A stretch of 64,000 nt of DNA, taken from the NCBI GenBank assembly GCA_040285745.1, contig JAUFOR010000003.1, positions 1,054,001-1,118,000 on the forward strand. The letters are read 5' to 3'. Below are positions 37,351 through 46,583 of the stretch, piece after piece. This DNA comes from Barthelona sp. PCE (Eukaryota > Metamonada: BaSk clade). The notes under the pieces are model-generated. The model saw only the letters and a list, made by a program, of their open reading frames with translations. It had not been told where the DNA came from and searched no databases. Made by a program: the position numbers and the translations under genes. Position 1 is the first letter of the stretch; every line of letters starts with the position of its first letter.

Positions 37351-38496
37351 CTATTGTAAAGCTTTTTGTATCATTGACATGACACTAGCAGATTGTTCTT
37401 GACTGAATTTCCTTAATGTGTGTTCACTAGCAACACGTATGGCATCTGTGACTAATTGGCTGTGATCAATATCAATTACTTTTCTGATTTCTTTCTGAAG
37501 AGTATTATAGCATTTATCAGGCCTTTTGTTTGATGCTAGTTCCTGAACCATTACGTGTATGTGATGTGTGAAGCGATGCAAATATAAAGGTGCAAGATAT
37601 TTCACAAAAATTGGATAACATAGAATCGTAACATCAATATCAATGTCTAAAAATCCTTCTATGAATAATTGTGCCTCTTTAAGATACTCAGATATAGTCT
37701 TTGATTGAATAATCTCCTTTAAAAAATTCTCCAAATTTCTGTTCAACACACTGCTGATGTTTATCAACAAAAATCTTGAAATATGTTCATCATCAATTGA
37801 AAGTACACGGAGTACACGCAATACCTGTCTATATCGCTGGCAAAAGTTTTCACTAATATTTTTTATCGATTTATAAGTTTCTTTTTTGTAAATTTCAATT
37901 GCACCATCAATAATCAAGAACGAAATGATTCTATCATCTAAATCAAGTGTTCTTAGGTAGCCAAAATGCTTTAACATATCCACAGAGGTGATATTATAAT
38001 CTGAAAAAGTATTCAGCAATTCTTTAATTATTAATTGCTTGCATTCTTGCATTGATTCAAAAATTGAACCTAATAATCCACTACCCTTCTCCTTACCAAA
38101 CTTATTAACTAAACTTACAGCATACTCAAACTCTTTTTCTTCTATACATCCATTAACAATATTATAAAGATCTAAAAGCATTATATGCTGATTAAAGTTT
38201 GTTAACACCTTTAAATTAACATTCTTTTCGTCCATGATGTGTGTAAACCGCTCCCTTTGTGTAGATAGATCTATGGTTATGTCTTCTACAATGGAATTAC
38301 AATGGTTAAGAGTTTCTGTTGATTTTTTGTAAAATTGTTCTGTTTCCCGTGTTAAATTGCCCGATTCTATGAGAAGTCCAAAGTTGTTCACTAACATATT
38401 GTGCTCTTCTGCCTTCAATTTTTCTACAGAGTTTTGCAAATCCTCAGGAATCTCCTTTAGGGAATTTATATAAGATAAATTCAACGGAAATGCCAT
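37351..38496 (-). CDS. COG8-like subunit of the conserved oligomeric Golgi complex, short form
   Basis: COG8 bridges the two lobes of the COG tether for retrograde vesicles at the Golgi. The 381-residue protein starts at ATG 38496 (MAFPLNLSYINSL). It has the helical opening typical of Dor1/COG8: YINSLKEIPEDLQ, a heptad helix, and NNFGLLIESGNLTRETEQFY (about 37-56), which matches the conserved Y/F-x-x-FI-xx...T-x-E region. Then come alternating helices to about residue 375. COG8 in animals and plants is nearer 570-610 residues, so the C-terminal third seems to be missing or very diverged. Another CATCHR tether subunit is the main alternative. Confidence 0.72.
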   Translation of the reverse strand: MAFPLNLSYINSLKEIPEDLQNSVEKLKAEEHNMLVNNFGLLIESGNLTRETEQFYKKSTETLNHCNSIVEDITIDLSTQRERFTHIMDEKNVNLKVLTNFNQHIMLLDLYNIVNGCIEEKEFEYAVSLVNKFGKEKGSGLLGSIFESMQECKQLIIKELLNTFSDYNITSVDMLKHFGYLRTLDLDDRIISFLIIDGAIEIYKKETYKSIKNISENFCQRYRQVLRVLRVLSIDDEHISRFLLINISSVLNRNLENFLKEIIQSKTISEYLKEAQLFIEGFLDIDIDVTILCYPIFVKYLAPLYLHRFTHHIHVMVQELASNKRPDKCYNTLQKEIRKVIDIDHSQLVTDAIRVASEHTLRKFSQEQSASVMSMIQKALQ

Positions 38497-38572
38497 TTTT
38501 GCCCTCAATAATTGATCTGAATATTGTTGATCAGGTTGAAAAGGTTGTTTTCCGTATTACATCTTCTTCTAC

Positions 38573-40621
38573 ATGGGTCACAAGTCACAGTATTCTGTAT
38601 TGGTCGACAGCTTCCTTGACAGGTACAGTAAGGTTTGCGAAACCATGAAAACGTCTCCAGAGTCACATCTTCTTGTATCTTTGCTTCAAACAGTCACCGA
38701 TCATAAAGGATCAGACATTAGCACCCCGGACATTAAACTTACGATCTCAGGAACGACAGAACAAGTAACCGCATTCTTTAAATCGTGCGAAAATCATGCT
38801 TTGACTCCTTTTATTATTTCATTGATAGTATGTGATGTCAATGTTCATGAAACCATTCTTATTCAGTCCCTGTGTGGGTTTATCAGAAATAGAAGTTGTA
38901 ATCTACGAGTTTTATCTTTTTCCAATTGTTTTGTGGATATGAAGGCTATTAAACTGATTGTTACAAGTCTCAAGCGTGATATACTGCGTCTAAACCTTCT
39001 GGAATTCATCAGCTGTGGCTTAAATGATGAGATGCTTGAAGTTTTAGGAACATTTTTTTCCTTTGATCCTTCAGTCAAGAGACTAAATCTTTCAAACGAT
39101 TTTTCTTCTGAGAAGGAGATCCCTGTCCCAATTCGCACATTCTGCGCCGATCTAAAGAGTCGTCTGGGCCGTATTAGAACTATTACCGAACCAGACTGGA
39201 AACAAGTCCCCAGTATCGAAGGGTCAGCGAATTTGAACGCATTCAGTTTTGAAGCTTTACAAAGTTTCTTCACCCAACTTGACTCTAATGACACATTGGA
39301 GAGCATATCGTTGTTTGCTCTACCAATTTGTTTACAAGAAGCGTTAATGCTTCTCTTCAAAGCTAAGGAAAGGGATCTGGTCTCTATCGGAATCTCACTT
39401 CCGCATCCGTACATGCCCCATCTAGCGCATTTCAGGCACCAGGTTGGTATTGAACAGGAAGACTTGGAGTTGTTGAGTGAGATTTTAACGTATGATGGTC
39501 TTCTTGTTGATTTTGGAGTTTTAGTCTTTACTACAGCACATAAAGTATTCAATCCGAAGAACACATCCCGCGTTCGTCAGAAAATGAGCATTTCCAAGGG
39601 TGGTGCTCTGAGAAAGAATCGTCGAAATTTAAAGTTTGATGAAAACGCTTATGACCCCACATCAAAGAAATCTGAATTAAGGGTGTCAAGAACACGTAGG
39701 ACAGTAGCATACTCGCCCAAGAACCGCACGTTTAACCAGCCTACGCTTTCATCAAGCTTGAAGAAAGGTAACAGGAATGCAAGACCACTTCGTTCGCCAC
39801 ATGTATCTCCCAGAAGATCCCCAATCAGATCCCCCCGCTATGAATCAGAATATGATGATAGCAGTGAAGAAGAGTCTGTCCCCACTGTAGATATAGCATT
39901 GTCAAATTTAACAGTTTTAAGGGAAGACGAATCTCCTTTAATGAGAAAGACTAAACCTACTATAACTGAGATGAACGATTTGCAGGTGAATTCAATTCGT
40001 TTAACAGAGATGCTTAGTGAAGCGCAGGGTAGGTTAAAAACATTGGAAGGTGATATTGAACTGCGAGAGAGAAAGAAGAAGGGAATTAGTGATATTTATG
40101 AAGGTTTTGGTAAGGTATTACAAGATCTAAGCGTGGAAGATGCATTTTTGGAACAAACAAGAGATAGTATTGTTAAATACGGTGAAACTATAAATGTGGA
40201 ACTGGAAAAGAAGCTGGAACAGCGTGATCAACTCAGAAAAAGTGTCGTTTCCTTGAAGGAATTGCATGAAAAGCAGACAGAGAAGATTATGGAACTACGA
40301 TTTGATATCGATCGTGAGTGCGGTCTGTCACCAGTTGTTGAGAAGAAAGCTCTTATTTCACATTCTTCACCAACACAGTTGTTTAAAGATGCTATTAATG
40401 AAACTGATACTGAAAGTAATACTTCACCGTTCAAGAGCAGACTTGAATCGCCAGATAGACTTTCCGTTGTTAAGGAGGAACCTCTATTTACCAGTCCGCC
40501 TTCTAAACTGGTTGCTAATCTTGCTAAAGCTGTAATGGGTTTTAAGAGAACAGGCGCATCTAGGTCTGATAGTATTGATGAGAAGAAGAAGAGGCTTCAG
40601 GCTTTAAGGGCCCAGCGTTAG
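38573..40621 (+). CDS. LRR plus coiled-coil protein, CEP78-like
   Basis: This 682-residue protein begins with DSFLDRYSKVCETMKTSPESHL, similar in pattern to the first helix of centrosomal CEP78 (FFxHYExLCxxxxxxPxxxV). A leucine-rich repeat region of ribonuclease-inhibitor type follows (about 85-290, for example LRVLSFSNCFVDMKAIKLIV). A basic, Arg/Ser-rich low-complexity block (about 330-425, with SPRRSPIRSP) leads to a coiled coil (about 465-590) and a polar tail. CEP78 has the same order of LRRs, basic linker and coiled coil and acts in ciliogenesis at the mother centriole. The match is pattern-based. It diverges from the COG8-like gene with 76 bp between start codons. Confidence 0.8.
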   Translation: MGHKSQYSVLVDSFLDRYSKVCETMKTSPESHLLVSLLQTVTDHKGSDISTPDIKLTISGTTEQVTAFFKSCENHALTPFIISLIVCDVNVHETILIQSLCGFIRNRSCNLRVLSFSNCFVDMKAIKLIVTSLKRDILRLNLLEFISCGLNDEMLEVLGTFFSFDPSVKRLNLSNDFSSEKEIPVPIRTFCADLKSRLGRIRTITEPDWKQVPSIEGSANLNAFSFEALQSFFTQLDSNDTLESISLFALPICLQEALMLLFKAKERDLVSIGISLPHPYMPHLAHFRHQVGIEQEDLELLSEILTYDGLLVDFGVLVFTTAHKVFNPKNTSRVRQKMSISKGGALRKNRRNLKFDENAYDPTSKKSELRVSRTRRTVAYSPKNRTFNQPTLSSSLKKGNRNARPLRSPHVSPRRSPIRSPRYESEYDDSSEEESVPTVDIALSNLTVLREDESPLMRKTKPTITEMNDLQVNSIRLTEMLSEAQGRLKTLEGDIELRERKKKGISDIYEGFGKVLQDLSVEDAFLEQTRDSIVKYGETINVELEKKLEQRDQLRKSVVSLKELHEKQTEKIMELRFDIDRECGLSPVVEKKALISHSSPTQLFKDAINETDTESNTSPFKSRLESPDRLSVVKEEPLFTSPPSKLVANLAKAVMGFKRTGASRSDSIDEKKKRLQALRAQR

Positions 40622-40842
40622 GCCTTGGTATTTGTTTGTTTATGTTGTTAAATTGTGTTATTTTGGTGTAAAGTGCCGTAGTTTTTTTTTTTTCCAAACT
40701 GAATTCAGGGTTTCTTAGTATTCCTGGCTTCAGTAATATTTTCCACGTGAAAAAATGTCCCAGATCCAGAAAATTCCGTTAAATGTGCTTGTAGTTTGAG
40801 TTAATTTGTTTTTCGGTTCCTTACCCTTTATTGTTGATTCTA

Positions 40843-41832
40843 ATGTTTAACGATCTCTTACAGGGGTTTTTGCGCACACTCTTAGGTTGGTCTGTAATGA
40901 TACCGTTTTTAATTGGATTTGCGTTTTTGTTGTTCTTCTTAGGCTTCGAGTCAGCCAAGAGGAAGCCACATATCAAAATTCCTGCTGGCACAAAGTATTA
41001 CAACGTCGAGGAAAAAGACGTCAGCGATGAGGACGATAAGTACATTTTGTTCAAAAGTTCTGAATACGATTTATCTGTTGTCGTTCCTGCTTATAACGAA
41101 GAGGATCGCATCACGACAATGTTGGACGAGACGACAGGGTTCTTAAAGGGTACAAATCTTTCATACGAAATTATTGTGGTTAATGATGGTTCAGCAGATA
41201 AAACGACTGAGACAGTTCTCAGCTACGCAGAGGACAACAGCATCGATAACATCCGTGTTATTGAATTAGGTGCCAATCGTGGTAAGGGTTTTGCAGTCCG
41301 TTGTGGAGTCTTTCATAGCGCAGGAAATCTTATTCTGTTTGCGGACGCAGATGGTGCTACCGACTTCCAGGACTATGACAAGGTTGCTGATCGCTTGTAT
41401 GCATTAAATAATGAAAAAGCTGTGGCTATTGGTAGTAGAGCTCATTTAGCTGAAGAAGATGATGTTTCCATAAAAAGACATAAGTTAAGAGTATTACTCC
41501 AACAGGGCTTCCATTTATTTGTTAAATTTGTTACTAGATTACCAATAGAAGATACTCAATGTGGTTTCAAGTTATTTACTCGTCGAGCTGCTCAAGAAAT
41601 TTTCACCTCAATGCACGTTAACAGATGGATTTTTGATGTGGAAGTGTTGATTTTAGCAAGGTTAATTGGTTGTAAGGTTGAAGAAGTGCCTGTTAATTGG
41701 GAAGAGATTGATGGTTCAAAGTTGAATGTTGCATCAGCTACCGTGGAAATGTTTATTGATTTGATAAAACTGTCAGTAAGATACTCACTGAAGTTCTGGA
41801 AGCCTATCGATTTCTCTGAAGAAGAATTATGA
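40843..41832 (+). CDS. ALG5: Dolichyl-phosphate beta-glucosyltransferase (ALG5)
   Basis: ALG5 transfers glucose from UDP-glucose to dolichyl phosphate at the ER, making the donor for the last three glucoses of the N-glycan precursor. The 329-residue chain starts at ATG 40843, after an ACCCTTTA leader element. An N-terminal membrane anchor (about 5-32) is followed by the GT2 fold: SVVVPAYNEEDRI, IIVVNDGSADKTTE, GANRGKGFAVRCGV and the metal/nucleotide motif FADADGATDF. Then come DTQCGFKLFTR and HVNRWIFDVEVL, diagnostic of ALG5 rather than DPM1, and the GSKLNV block. It is full length compared with human ALG5 (324). Its presence implies glucosylated N-glycan precursors, which Giardia lacks. Confidence 0.94.
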   Translation: MFNDLLQGFLRTLLGWSVMIPFLIGFAFLLFFLGFESAKRKPHIKIPAGTKYYNVEEKDVSDEDDKYILFKSSEYDLSVVVPAYNEEDRITTMLDETTGFLKGTNLSYEIIVVNDGSADKTTETVLSYAEDNSIDNIRVIELGANRGKGFAVRCGVFHSAGNLILFADADGATDFQDYDKVADRLYALNNEKAVAIGSRAHLAEEDDVSIKRHKLRVLLQQGFHLFVKFVTRLPIEDTQCGFKLFTRRAAQEIFTSMHVNRWIFDVEVLILARLIGCKVEEVPVNWEEIDGSKLNVASATVEMFIDLIKLSVRYSLKFWKPIDFSEEEL

Positions 41833-42051
41833 TGATGTAATAAATTTTGAGGTGTTAAAACTTTATTTTTATGATATTGTTGAGTGTAAATGAGGATTGG
41901 TGGTGCATATAATTCATACATGGATCTTTTTCATGTGTTTTTCATTCACGTTTATGGTATTGGTTCACAACTTACTTGTATTCTGGTTTTCGCACTTTTT
42001 CGCAGCCCATTGATCGTATCTTTTCGATCTTACGCTGTTGCATAGCTAAAT

Positions 42052-43266
42052 ATGAGTGGGATAAGTGGGCAAAAAAATTCCAAACAGAATGTAGGTAATT
42101 CAAACCTTTACATAAGCAATCTACCGTTGCAGTTCACCAAAGAGGATTTGGCAGAACTCTGTTCACCTTTTGGAGAGCTTACTAGTTATGTACTAAATAG
42201 AAGAGATGATTATTGCTTTGGATTCGTTAATTTTCTGTTTTTTGAAGATGCACAGAGAGCTTTGAACGAACTAAATGGTTCTCAAGTATTATTTCATCAT
42301 TTTACTAAACGTCAACCGGTTGAGCTTTGTGTTCGACCTGCAAATATATCTTCAAAAGATTTGCATGGTACCCCAAGTAACGTCCTCTATGTTCAAAACC
42401 TTCCCATAATATTTACTGAATATCATGTTCGACGATTATTTGGAGAATTTCACAAACCAACCAACGTAAAAATGTATAATCCTAGAGATAAGCCACATTT
42501 AAAAGCGTTAGTTGAATTTGCAACGGAAGAAGAGGCAACAGCCATTTTACATAAATTTACTGGATATGAAACAGTAGGTAGTTTATTACCTTTACATATT
42601 AAATACATCGAAACAAAAGCAGAGAAGGAGGAACGTCAGCGTAATACTTTAACATATGATGATCGTAATGAACAGAAGACCCTTGAACTAATTAATTTAC
42701 CGTCATCAGTAACAAAATCTTGGATTATGGATGTTTTTGATTCTACTATTATGGTTAGAACAGTCCGTTTATTTAAAAATTTTGCAGACAATAGTAAGAT
42801 AGCATTAATATTTTTTTATCAAAACACTGATGTGGATATGATTGCTAAGAAACTAATTGGATTAAAAGTTAAGAAGAAAGAGATAAGAGTATCAGTTTTG
42901 TCAGGAAAAGTGAATTTGCAACAATACAAAGATTTAAGTAGAATGTCAACAAATGCCGTTGTATATCCACAGTCACCGGAAAAGAAACCTCCTATCCCTA
43001 GAAGAAGGAAGAGGAAAAAATATGATTTGAAGAATTTGCGTTCTTTTGTACCTGGTGCTAGAAGTGAGGCATCTAGTGTGTGTAGTGTTGAAGACAGTCA
43101 TCAAGACAATGGAAAACTTGAAAGCAAAGCGGTTGAAGAAGATTTTCAAAAAGCCCATGCTGTTCAAGATTCTCCTGTTGTCAACTCCACAAACTTTTCA
43201 GTCTACCAGACGACAATCAACCCCACGATGTTTCTAAATAAGACCGGGAACTCTAGTAAAAAATAG
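42052..43266 (+). CDS. RNA-binding protein with two or three RRMs
   Basis: This is a 404-residue protein. RRM1 (about 18-97) shows LYISNLPL (RNP2) and DDYCFGFVNFLF (RNP1, with the aromatic pair). RRM2 (about 109-185) shows LYVQNLPI and HLKALVEFAT, an RNP1 with Ala/Val in place of aromatics. A third, more diverged RRM-like fold (about 205-290) contains LELINLPSSVTKSWI and KIALIFFYQN. The C-terminus is basic and Ser-rich (PIPRRRKRKK near 320), suggesting nuclear localisation. It may act in splicing or mRNA handling. Tandem RRMs with this spacing also occur in PTB/NONO-like proteins, but I cannot assign one. Confidence 0.85.
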   Translation: MSGISGQKNSKQNVGNSNLYISNLPLQFTKEDLAELCSPFGELTSYVLNRRDDYCFGFVNFLFFEDAQRALNELNGSQVLFHHFTKRQPVELCVRPANISSKDLHGTPSNVLYVQNLPIIFTEYHVRRLFGEFHKPTNVKMYNPRDKPHLKALVEFATEEEATAILHKFTGYETVGSLLPLHIKYIETKAEKEERQRNTLTYDDRNEQKTLELINLPSSVTKSWIMDVFDSTIMVRTVRLFKNFADNSKIALIFFYQNTDVDMIAKKLIGLKVKKKEIRVSVLSGKVNLQQYKDLSRMSTNAVVYPQSPEKKPPIPRRRKRKKYDLKNLRSFVPGARSEASSVCSVEDSHQDNGKLESKAVEEDFQKAHAVQDSPVVNSTNFSVYQTTINPTMFLNKTGNSSKK

Positions 43267-43303
43267 AAATTCACAGTTTTTTGTTTTACCCTTTTCACTT
43301 TAC

Positions 43304-44041
43304 ATGACTAACTGGTTGATTAACTTGTTAGGAGTAGGATATACCCTGGCATGGTCATTGTCTTTTTATGCTCAACCCTTTCTGCTCTTTAGAAGAAAGC
43401 GCAGTGATGGTTTAAGTAAGGAATTCACTCATCTCAATACCCTGGGTTTTGCTGGATACACCATTTATTCCTTTGTGAACCGTTCAATTGATCCAATGGC
43501 TGTTTCAGTAGAAGATATTGTTTTCGCTACGCATGCTTTAATTTTGTGTTCTATAACATCATTCATGGCGCAATATTACCCCTCGCACGGGAACAACATG
43601 AAGGGATGGTCAAAATTGTTTATTGTCATCTCAATTATTCTTATGCCTATTGTGCACTTTTTTATGGGGTATACTAAGTTAATCTCGTACTTAGGCATCC
43701 TAAAGGCAGTTATTTCATTTATCAAGTACGTTCCACAGGCTTATATGAATTTCCGTCGTAAGAAAACTTGCGGATGGTCTATTGGAAACATTTTACTGGA
43801 CATCACAGGTGCAGTTCTCAGTTTCGCACAGATGTTCATGACTTCTATTATTTATGATACGATGAAACCGTTTAGTAATGTTCCAAAATTACTATTATCT
43901 CTAGAAAGTTTCTCTTTTGATATTTTATTCATCACCCAGCACTATTGCCTGTACTACGACGCCACAATGGCTGCGTACAAAGCTGAAAAATACGGGTGTA
44001 TTGGAGAGACCTCTCCATTAATAGTTTCTATTAGTCAATAG
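43304..44041 (+). CDS. CTNS: Cystinosin-like PQ-loop transporter
   Basis: Cystinosin exports cystine from lysosomes with protons. The 245-residue protein has seven membrane helices and the two PQ-loop repeats. The first opens WSLSFYAQPFLLFRRK (about 16-31), where the usual PQ reads AQ. The second is KYVPQAYMNFRRKKTCGWSIGN (in parts KYVPQAYMNF and RKKTCGWSIGN; about 145-166) with PQ intact, followed by LLDITGAVLS, where the conserved Asp sits in the cystinosin position. The long glycosylated luminal N-terminus of animal cystinosin (about 120 residues) is absent. The last helix FITQHYCLYY matches the family end. A substrate other than cystine is possible because of the altered first motif. Confidence 0.9.
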   Translation: MTNWLINLLGVGYTLAWSLSFYAQPFLLFRRKRSDGLSKEFTHLNTLGFAGYTIYSFVNRSIDPMAVSVEDIVFATHALILCSITSFMAQYYPSHGNNMKGWSKLFIVISIILMPIVHFFMGYTKLISYLGILKAVISFIKYVPQAYMNFRRKKTCGWSIGNILLDITGAVLSFAQMFMTSIIYDTMKPFSNVPKLLLSLESFSFDILFITQHYCLYYDATMAAYKAEKYGCIGETSPLIVSISQ

Positions 44042-44045
44042 TTTT

Positions 44046-46529
44046 TTACAGTTCAAAAGTGTTAAAGGCAATATCTCTTGTTGAACACGGGAGCGTATCT
44101 GAAACTACAGTCTCAGAAGGAACGGCTATAGGTTCTAACAAAGTACTCAACCGTTCGCTCTTTTCATTCGTCATTTGGTCTACTACAGTTTTTAACTTAT
44201 CTTCTGCAGTAAACATAGTTTTCATATTTTCTACATCGAGAGTTACATGCTCGAATATTGGTAACTTTCTACCTTGATCATCCCTTGAAGGAACAGCTAC
44301 AAAAACGTCTCGGTTGTCAACGTTAGATGAATAACAGGGCACATCATCTCTTAAATAGTGCTCCATGACGTTCATGACCTTTGCTGTACTGTCTCTCTCA
44401 ATCATTTTATAAAGTGAAGGTATTGAGAGGTTAGTGTGATAAGAGCTTTTGATGTCAAGTACTGATGATAGATCTGGTTCACGCATTGGCTGGATTGCCG
44501 GCGTAGGGCGGACACGTTTCGCCCACGTGGCTGATGATACAATATGCGGTGAATCAAAATTACAAACAGTATCAAAAGATCTTGCCTTTTTGTTAAGATC
44601 CAACTCTGTACTTTTGATCTTGAACGTGGCAGGTTCATGGGCCCTGTTCGTGGCCTTAGGGACCAGTCCAGCATCTCTTAATGAAATAAACGATTTAGGA
44701 AGTGTGAAACTATCGTATCCACTAATGGTAAGCATATCATGCGATACCAGTCCGTGAATCTTGTTCAGTGCCGAGTGGTGGGTGCTGTCGGTGACTTGGT
44801 GCTTGGTGATGTCGTCATCAATCACAACATTCCCTGGAACAAAAGTTTTTGGTAAGGTAAATAAAAGGGAATTTTTGAAATTTGGATGTTGACCAGGCAA
44901 CAGAACGTGCTTCTGCTCCTTCCTCTTCTGCTTCTGCATATCGTCCATTTGATTAATATCATAACACAAAGCACCTTCTATTTCAGAATCATGAGCTACC
45001 TCCTCCGACTTCAGCTTTTTCTTCAAAATACGGAGCTTTGCAATGCGAGAGTCTGCTCTATTGCGGATAATGACGGTGTTGATGGCATTTCTAAGCTTAC
45101 GAACCAACATTTGCCGTTTCGGAAAGTCTACACTAAAGGACAGCCTGAAGTCTGGTTCTAACTCCTTAAATTTCGTTCCTAGCCCGTAATCTTGGTACAT
45201 GGTGGGGCCACAGTGCTCCATAGCATTGATTTCATCGAATAATACACGTTTAGAATGTTTAATACGAGAAGATCTTTTTCTATTCCTAAATAAAAATTCT
45301 TCTTCTTCAAGTGATTTTCTGACCATATCTTTGTTCTTCTTGGTCATACCTTCATCGAATTCTGTTTGTCCAGTACATATCCACGGGTTAAAGAATACAC
45401 CCTTTTGATATTTTTGCACCTGATCAAAACGAGCAAAGAAATCCTTGATTTGGGCCTGAATTTCTCCAGAACGAGAGATAGAATATCCATCATCAGTAGA
45501 TTCATCTTTTTGCAAGAGAAATTTCTGAATGCCTCCCTGCGTCATCATTTTCTCCTTGTTTTTCATTTCCAATTGCTTGTTTTGCAGCATTTTAAGTTGT
45601 GGTGTTAACGAGGGAAGCGTTTTCTCCGCTTTTTTCGCAAATTGTCGCTTAATGTTTTGCGCTTCACTGACAATGTCTCTACTGCTAACTGTATTCGGTG
45701 TAGGCAGCCCCAGGAGCTTCTTAAGCTTCCTCTGTGTTCGTGCTATGACAGCAGCTTCATCTAAAGTGACTTCACCATCTTGGAGCGCAGTGTCCACGTT
45801 CACTCGATACTGGTCCAGCAGGTCAGACAGCTCTTCGTCCTTGGTCTTAATAACCATGCGCTCCATATCATCCAATAGAGCGTCACTGACGATGCCAGGT
45901 TGTGAACTACCAACTAACTCTATAAAGTTCATGGGACTGTCGAATTCTGAAGTTTTAAACACCAGGACGCTCCTTGTTGTCCGGTACCCCTTCGGCGTGT
46001 ATCTAAACGTGATATCCACCTGTCCATCACCCGGTATAACACCTTCTGATGGAAATACTTCAAAACATGGCGGTAAATTTGTCTTTGGTGTTATTTTAAA
46101 CTGAAAATCAACAGGAACCGAGCACGAAAGAGTTATCCGGCGTGTTATTGGTTGGTTGATGCCTACTAAACCGAAATCAATCCGCTTAGGGATGTCAACC
46201 TCGTTCTTTTTTGGATAGGCATGCACAGGAATGTGTATGTTCCCATACTGTGTCTTGATCCTAATAATATCATAATAATAGCGGTATTCAGTCGGGCTAA
46301 AAGCAAGCGTAATGGTTTGACTCAAACCCTGTGGAAGGATAGGCTTTTTTTTGAATTGCAGGTCAAAATACGGAGTTGTCGGCGAGTGGACAACGTACTT
46401 TTGCTGAACTCCTGATTCGTTTGTAAGCTTAAACCGATATAGAACTGTTGTGCCCACCCGAAAGCCTCCAATGTGAATGATAGATGGGTCCGCATAGAAT
46501 AGCGCTCCATCTGTGCCCACTGATGTCAT
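44046..46529 (-). CDS. CFAP221: CFAP221/PCDP1, ciliary central-pair protein
   Basis: CFAP221 (FAP221, primary ciliary dyskinesia protein 1) belongs to the C1d projection of the axonemal central pair and affects ciliary beat through calmodulin. I choose ATG 46529 (MTSVGTDGALFYAD), since the upstream in-frame ATG at 46583 abuts the divergent MAD1 start and its leader looks untranslated. The 827-residue protein has two Ig-like ASH/MSP-type beta domains (about 12-110 and 115-215). Key matches are FSPTEYRYYYDIIRIK and CSVPVDFQFKI, which parallel human PCDP1 strikingly. A long region of basic helices follows, where calmodulin sites would be expected. It is evidence for a motile 9+2 flagellum. Confidence 0.9.
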   Translation of the reverse strand: MTSVGTDGALFYADPSIIHIGGFRVGTTVLYRFKLTNESGVQQKYVVHSPTTPYFDLQFKKKPILPQGLSQTITLAFSPTEYRYYYDIIRIKTQYGNIHIPVHAYPKKNEVDIPKRIDFGLVGINQPITRRITLSCSVPVDFQFKITPKTNLPPCFEVFPSEGVIPGDGQVDITFRYTPKGYRTTRSVLVFKTSEFDSPMNFIELVGSSQPGIVSDALLDDMERMVIKTKDEELSDLLDQYRVNVDTALQDGEVTLDEAAVIARTQRKLKKLLGLPTPNTVSSRDIVSEAQNIKRQFAKKAEKTLPSLTPQLKMLQNKQLEMKNKEKMMTQGGIQKFLLQKDESTDDGYSISRSGEIQAQIKDFFARFDQVQKYQKGVFFNPWICTGQTEFDEGMTKKNKDMVRKSLEEEEFLFRNRKRSSRIKHSKRVLFDEINAMEHCGPTMYQDYGLGTKFKELEPDFRLSFSVDFPKRQMLVRKLRNAINTVIIRNRADSRIAKLRILKKKLKSEEVAHDSEIEGALCYDINQMDDMQKQKRKEQKHVLLPGQHPNFKNSLLFTLPKTFVPGNVVIDDDITKHQVTDSTHHSALNKIHGLVSHDMLTISGYDSFTLPKSFISLRDAGLVPKATNRAHEPATFKIKSTELDLNKKARSFDTVCNFDSPHIVSSATWAKRVRPTPAIQPMREPDLSSVLDIKSSYHTNLSIPSLYKMIERDSTAKVMNVMEHYLRDDVPCYSSNVDNRDVFVAVPSRDDQGRKLPIFEHVTLDVENMKTMFTAEDKLKTVVDQMTNEKSERLSTLLEPIAVPSETVVSDTLPCSTRDIAFNTFEL

Positions 46530-46583
46530 TGTACAAGGGGAAAATTGGTAAAACAGTTGTTTCTGATCTTTTAGCCTTTTCAT
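46530..46583. promoter_or_regulatory. 54-bp divergent promoter between CFAP221 and MAD1
   Basis: The two start codons face away from each other across 54 bp. The MAD1 side is pyrimidine-rich (GATCTTTTAGCCTTTTC) and includes the CCTTTT core found upstream of other genes, 11 nt before ATG. The CFAP221 side reads CCAATTTTCCCCTTGTACA in the sense direction. No room exists for separate conventional promoters, so it is probably bidirectional. Confidence 0.55.

Noticed and set aside
46530-46583. CFAP221 starting at 46583 directly abutting MAD1
   Set aside because: The extra 18 residues (Lys/Gln-rich) look like a translated leader, and the MAD1 promoter would have no space; ATG 46529 fits the family's N-terminus better.
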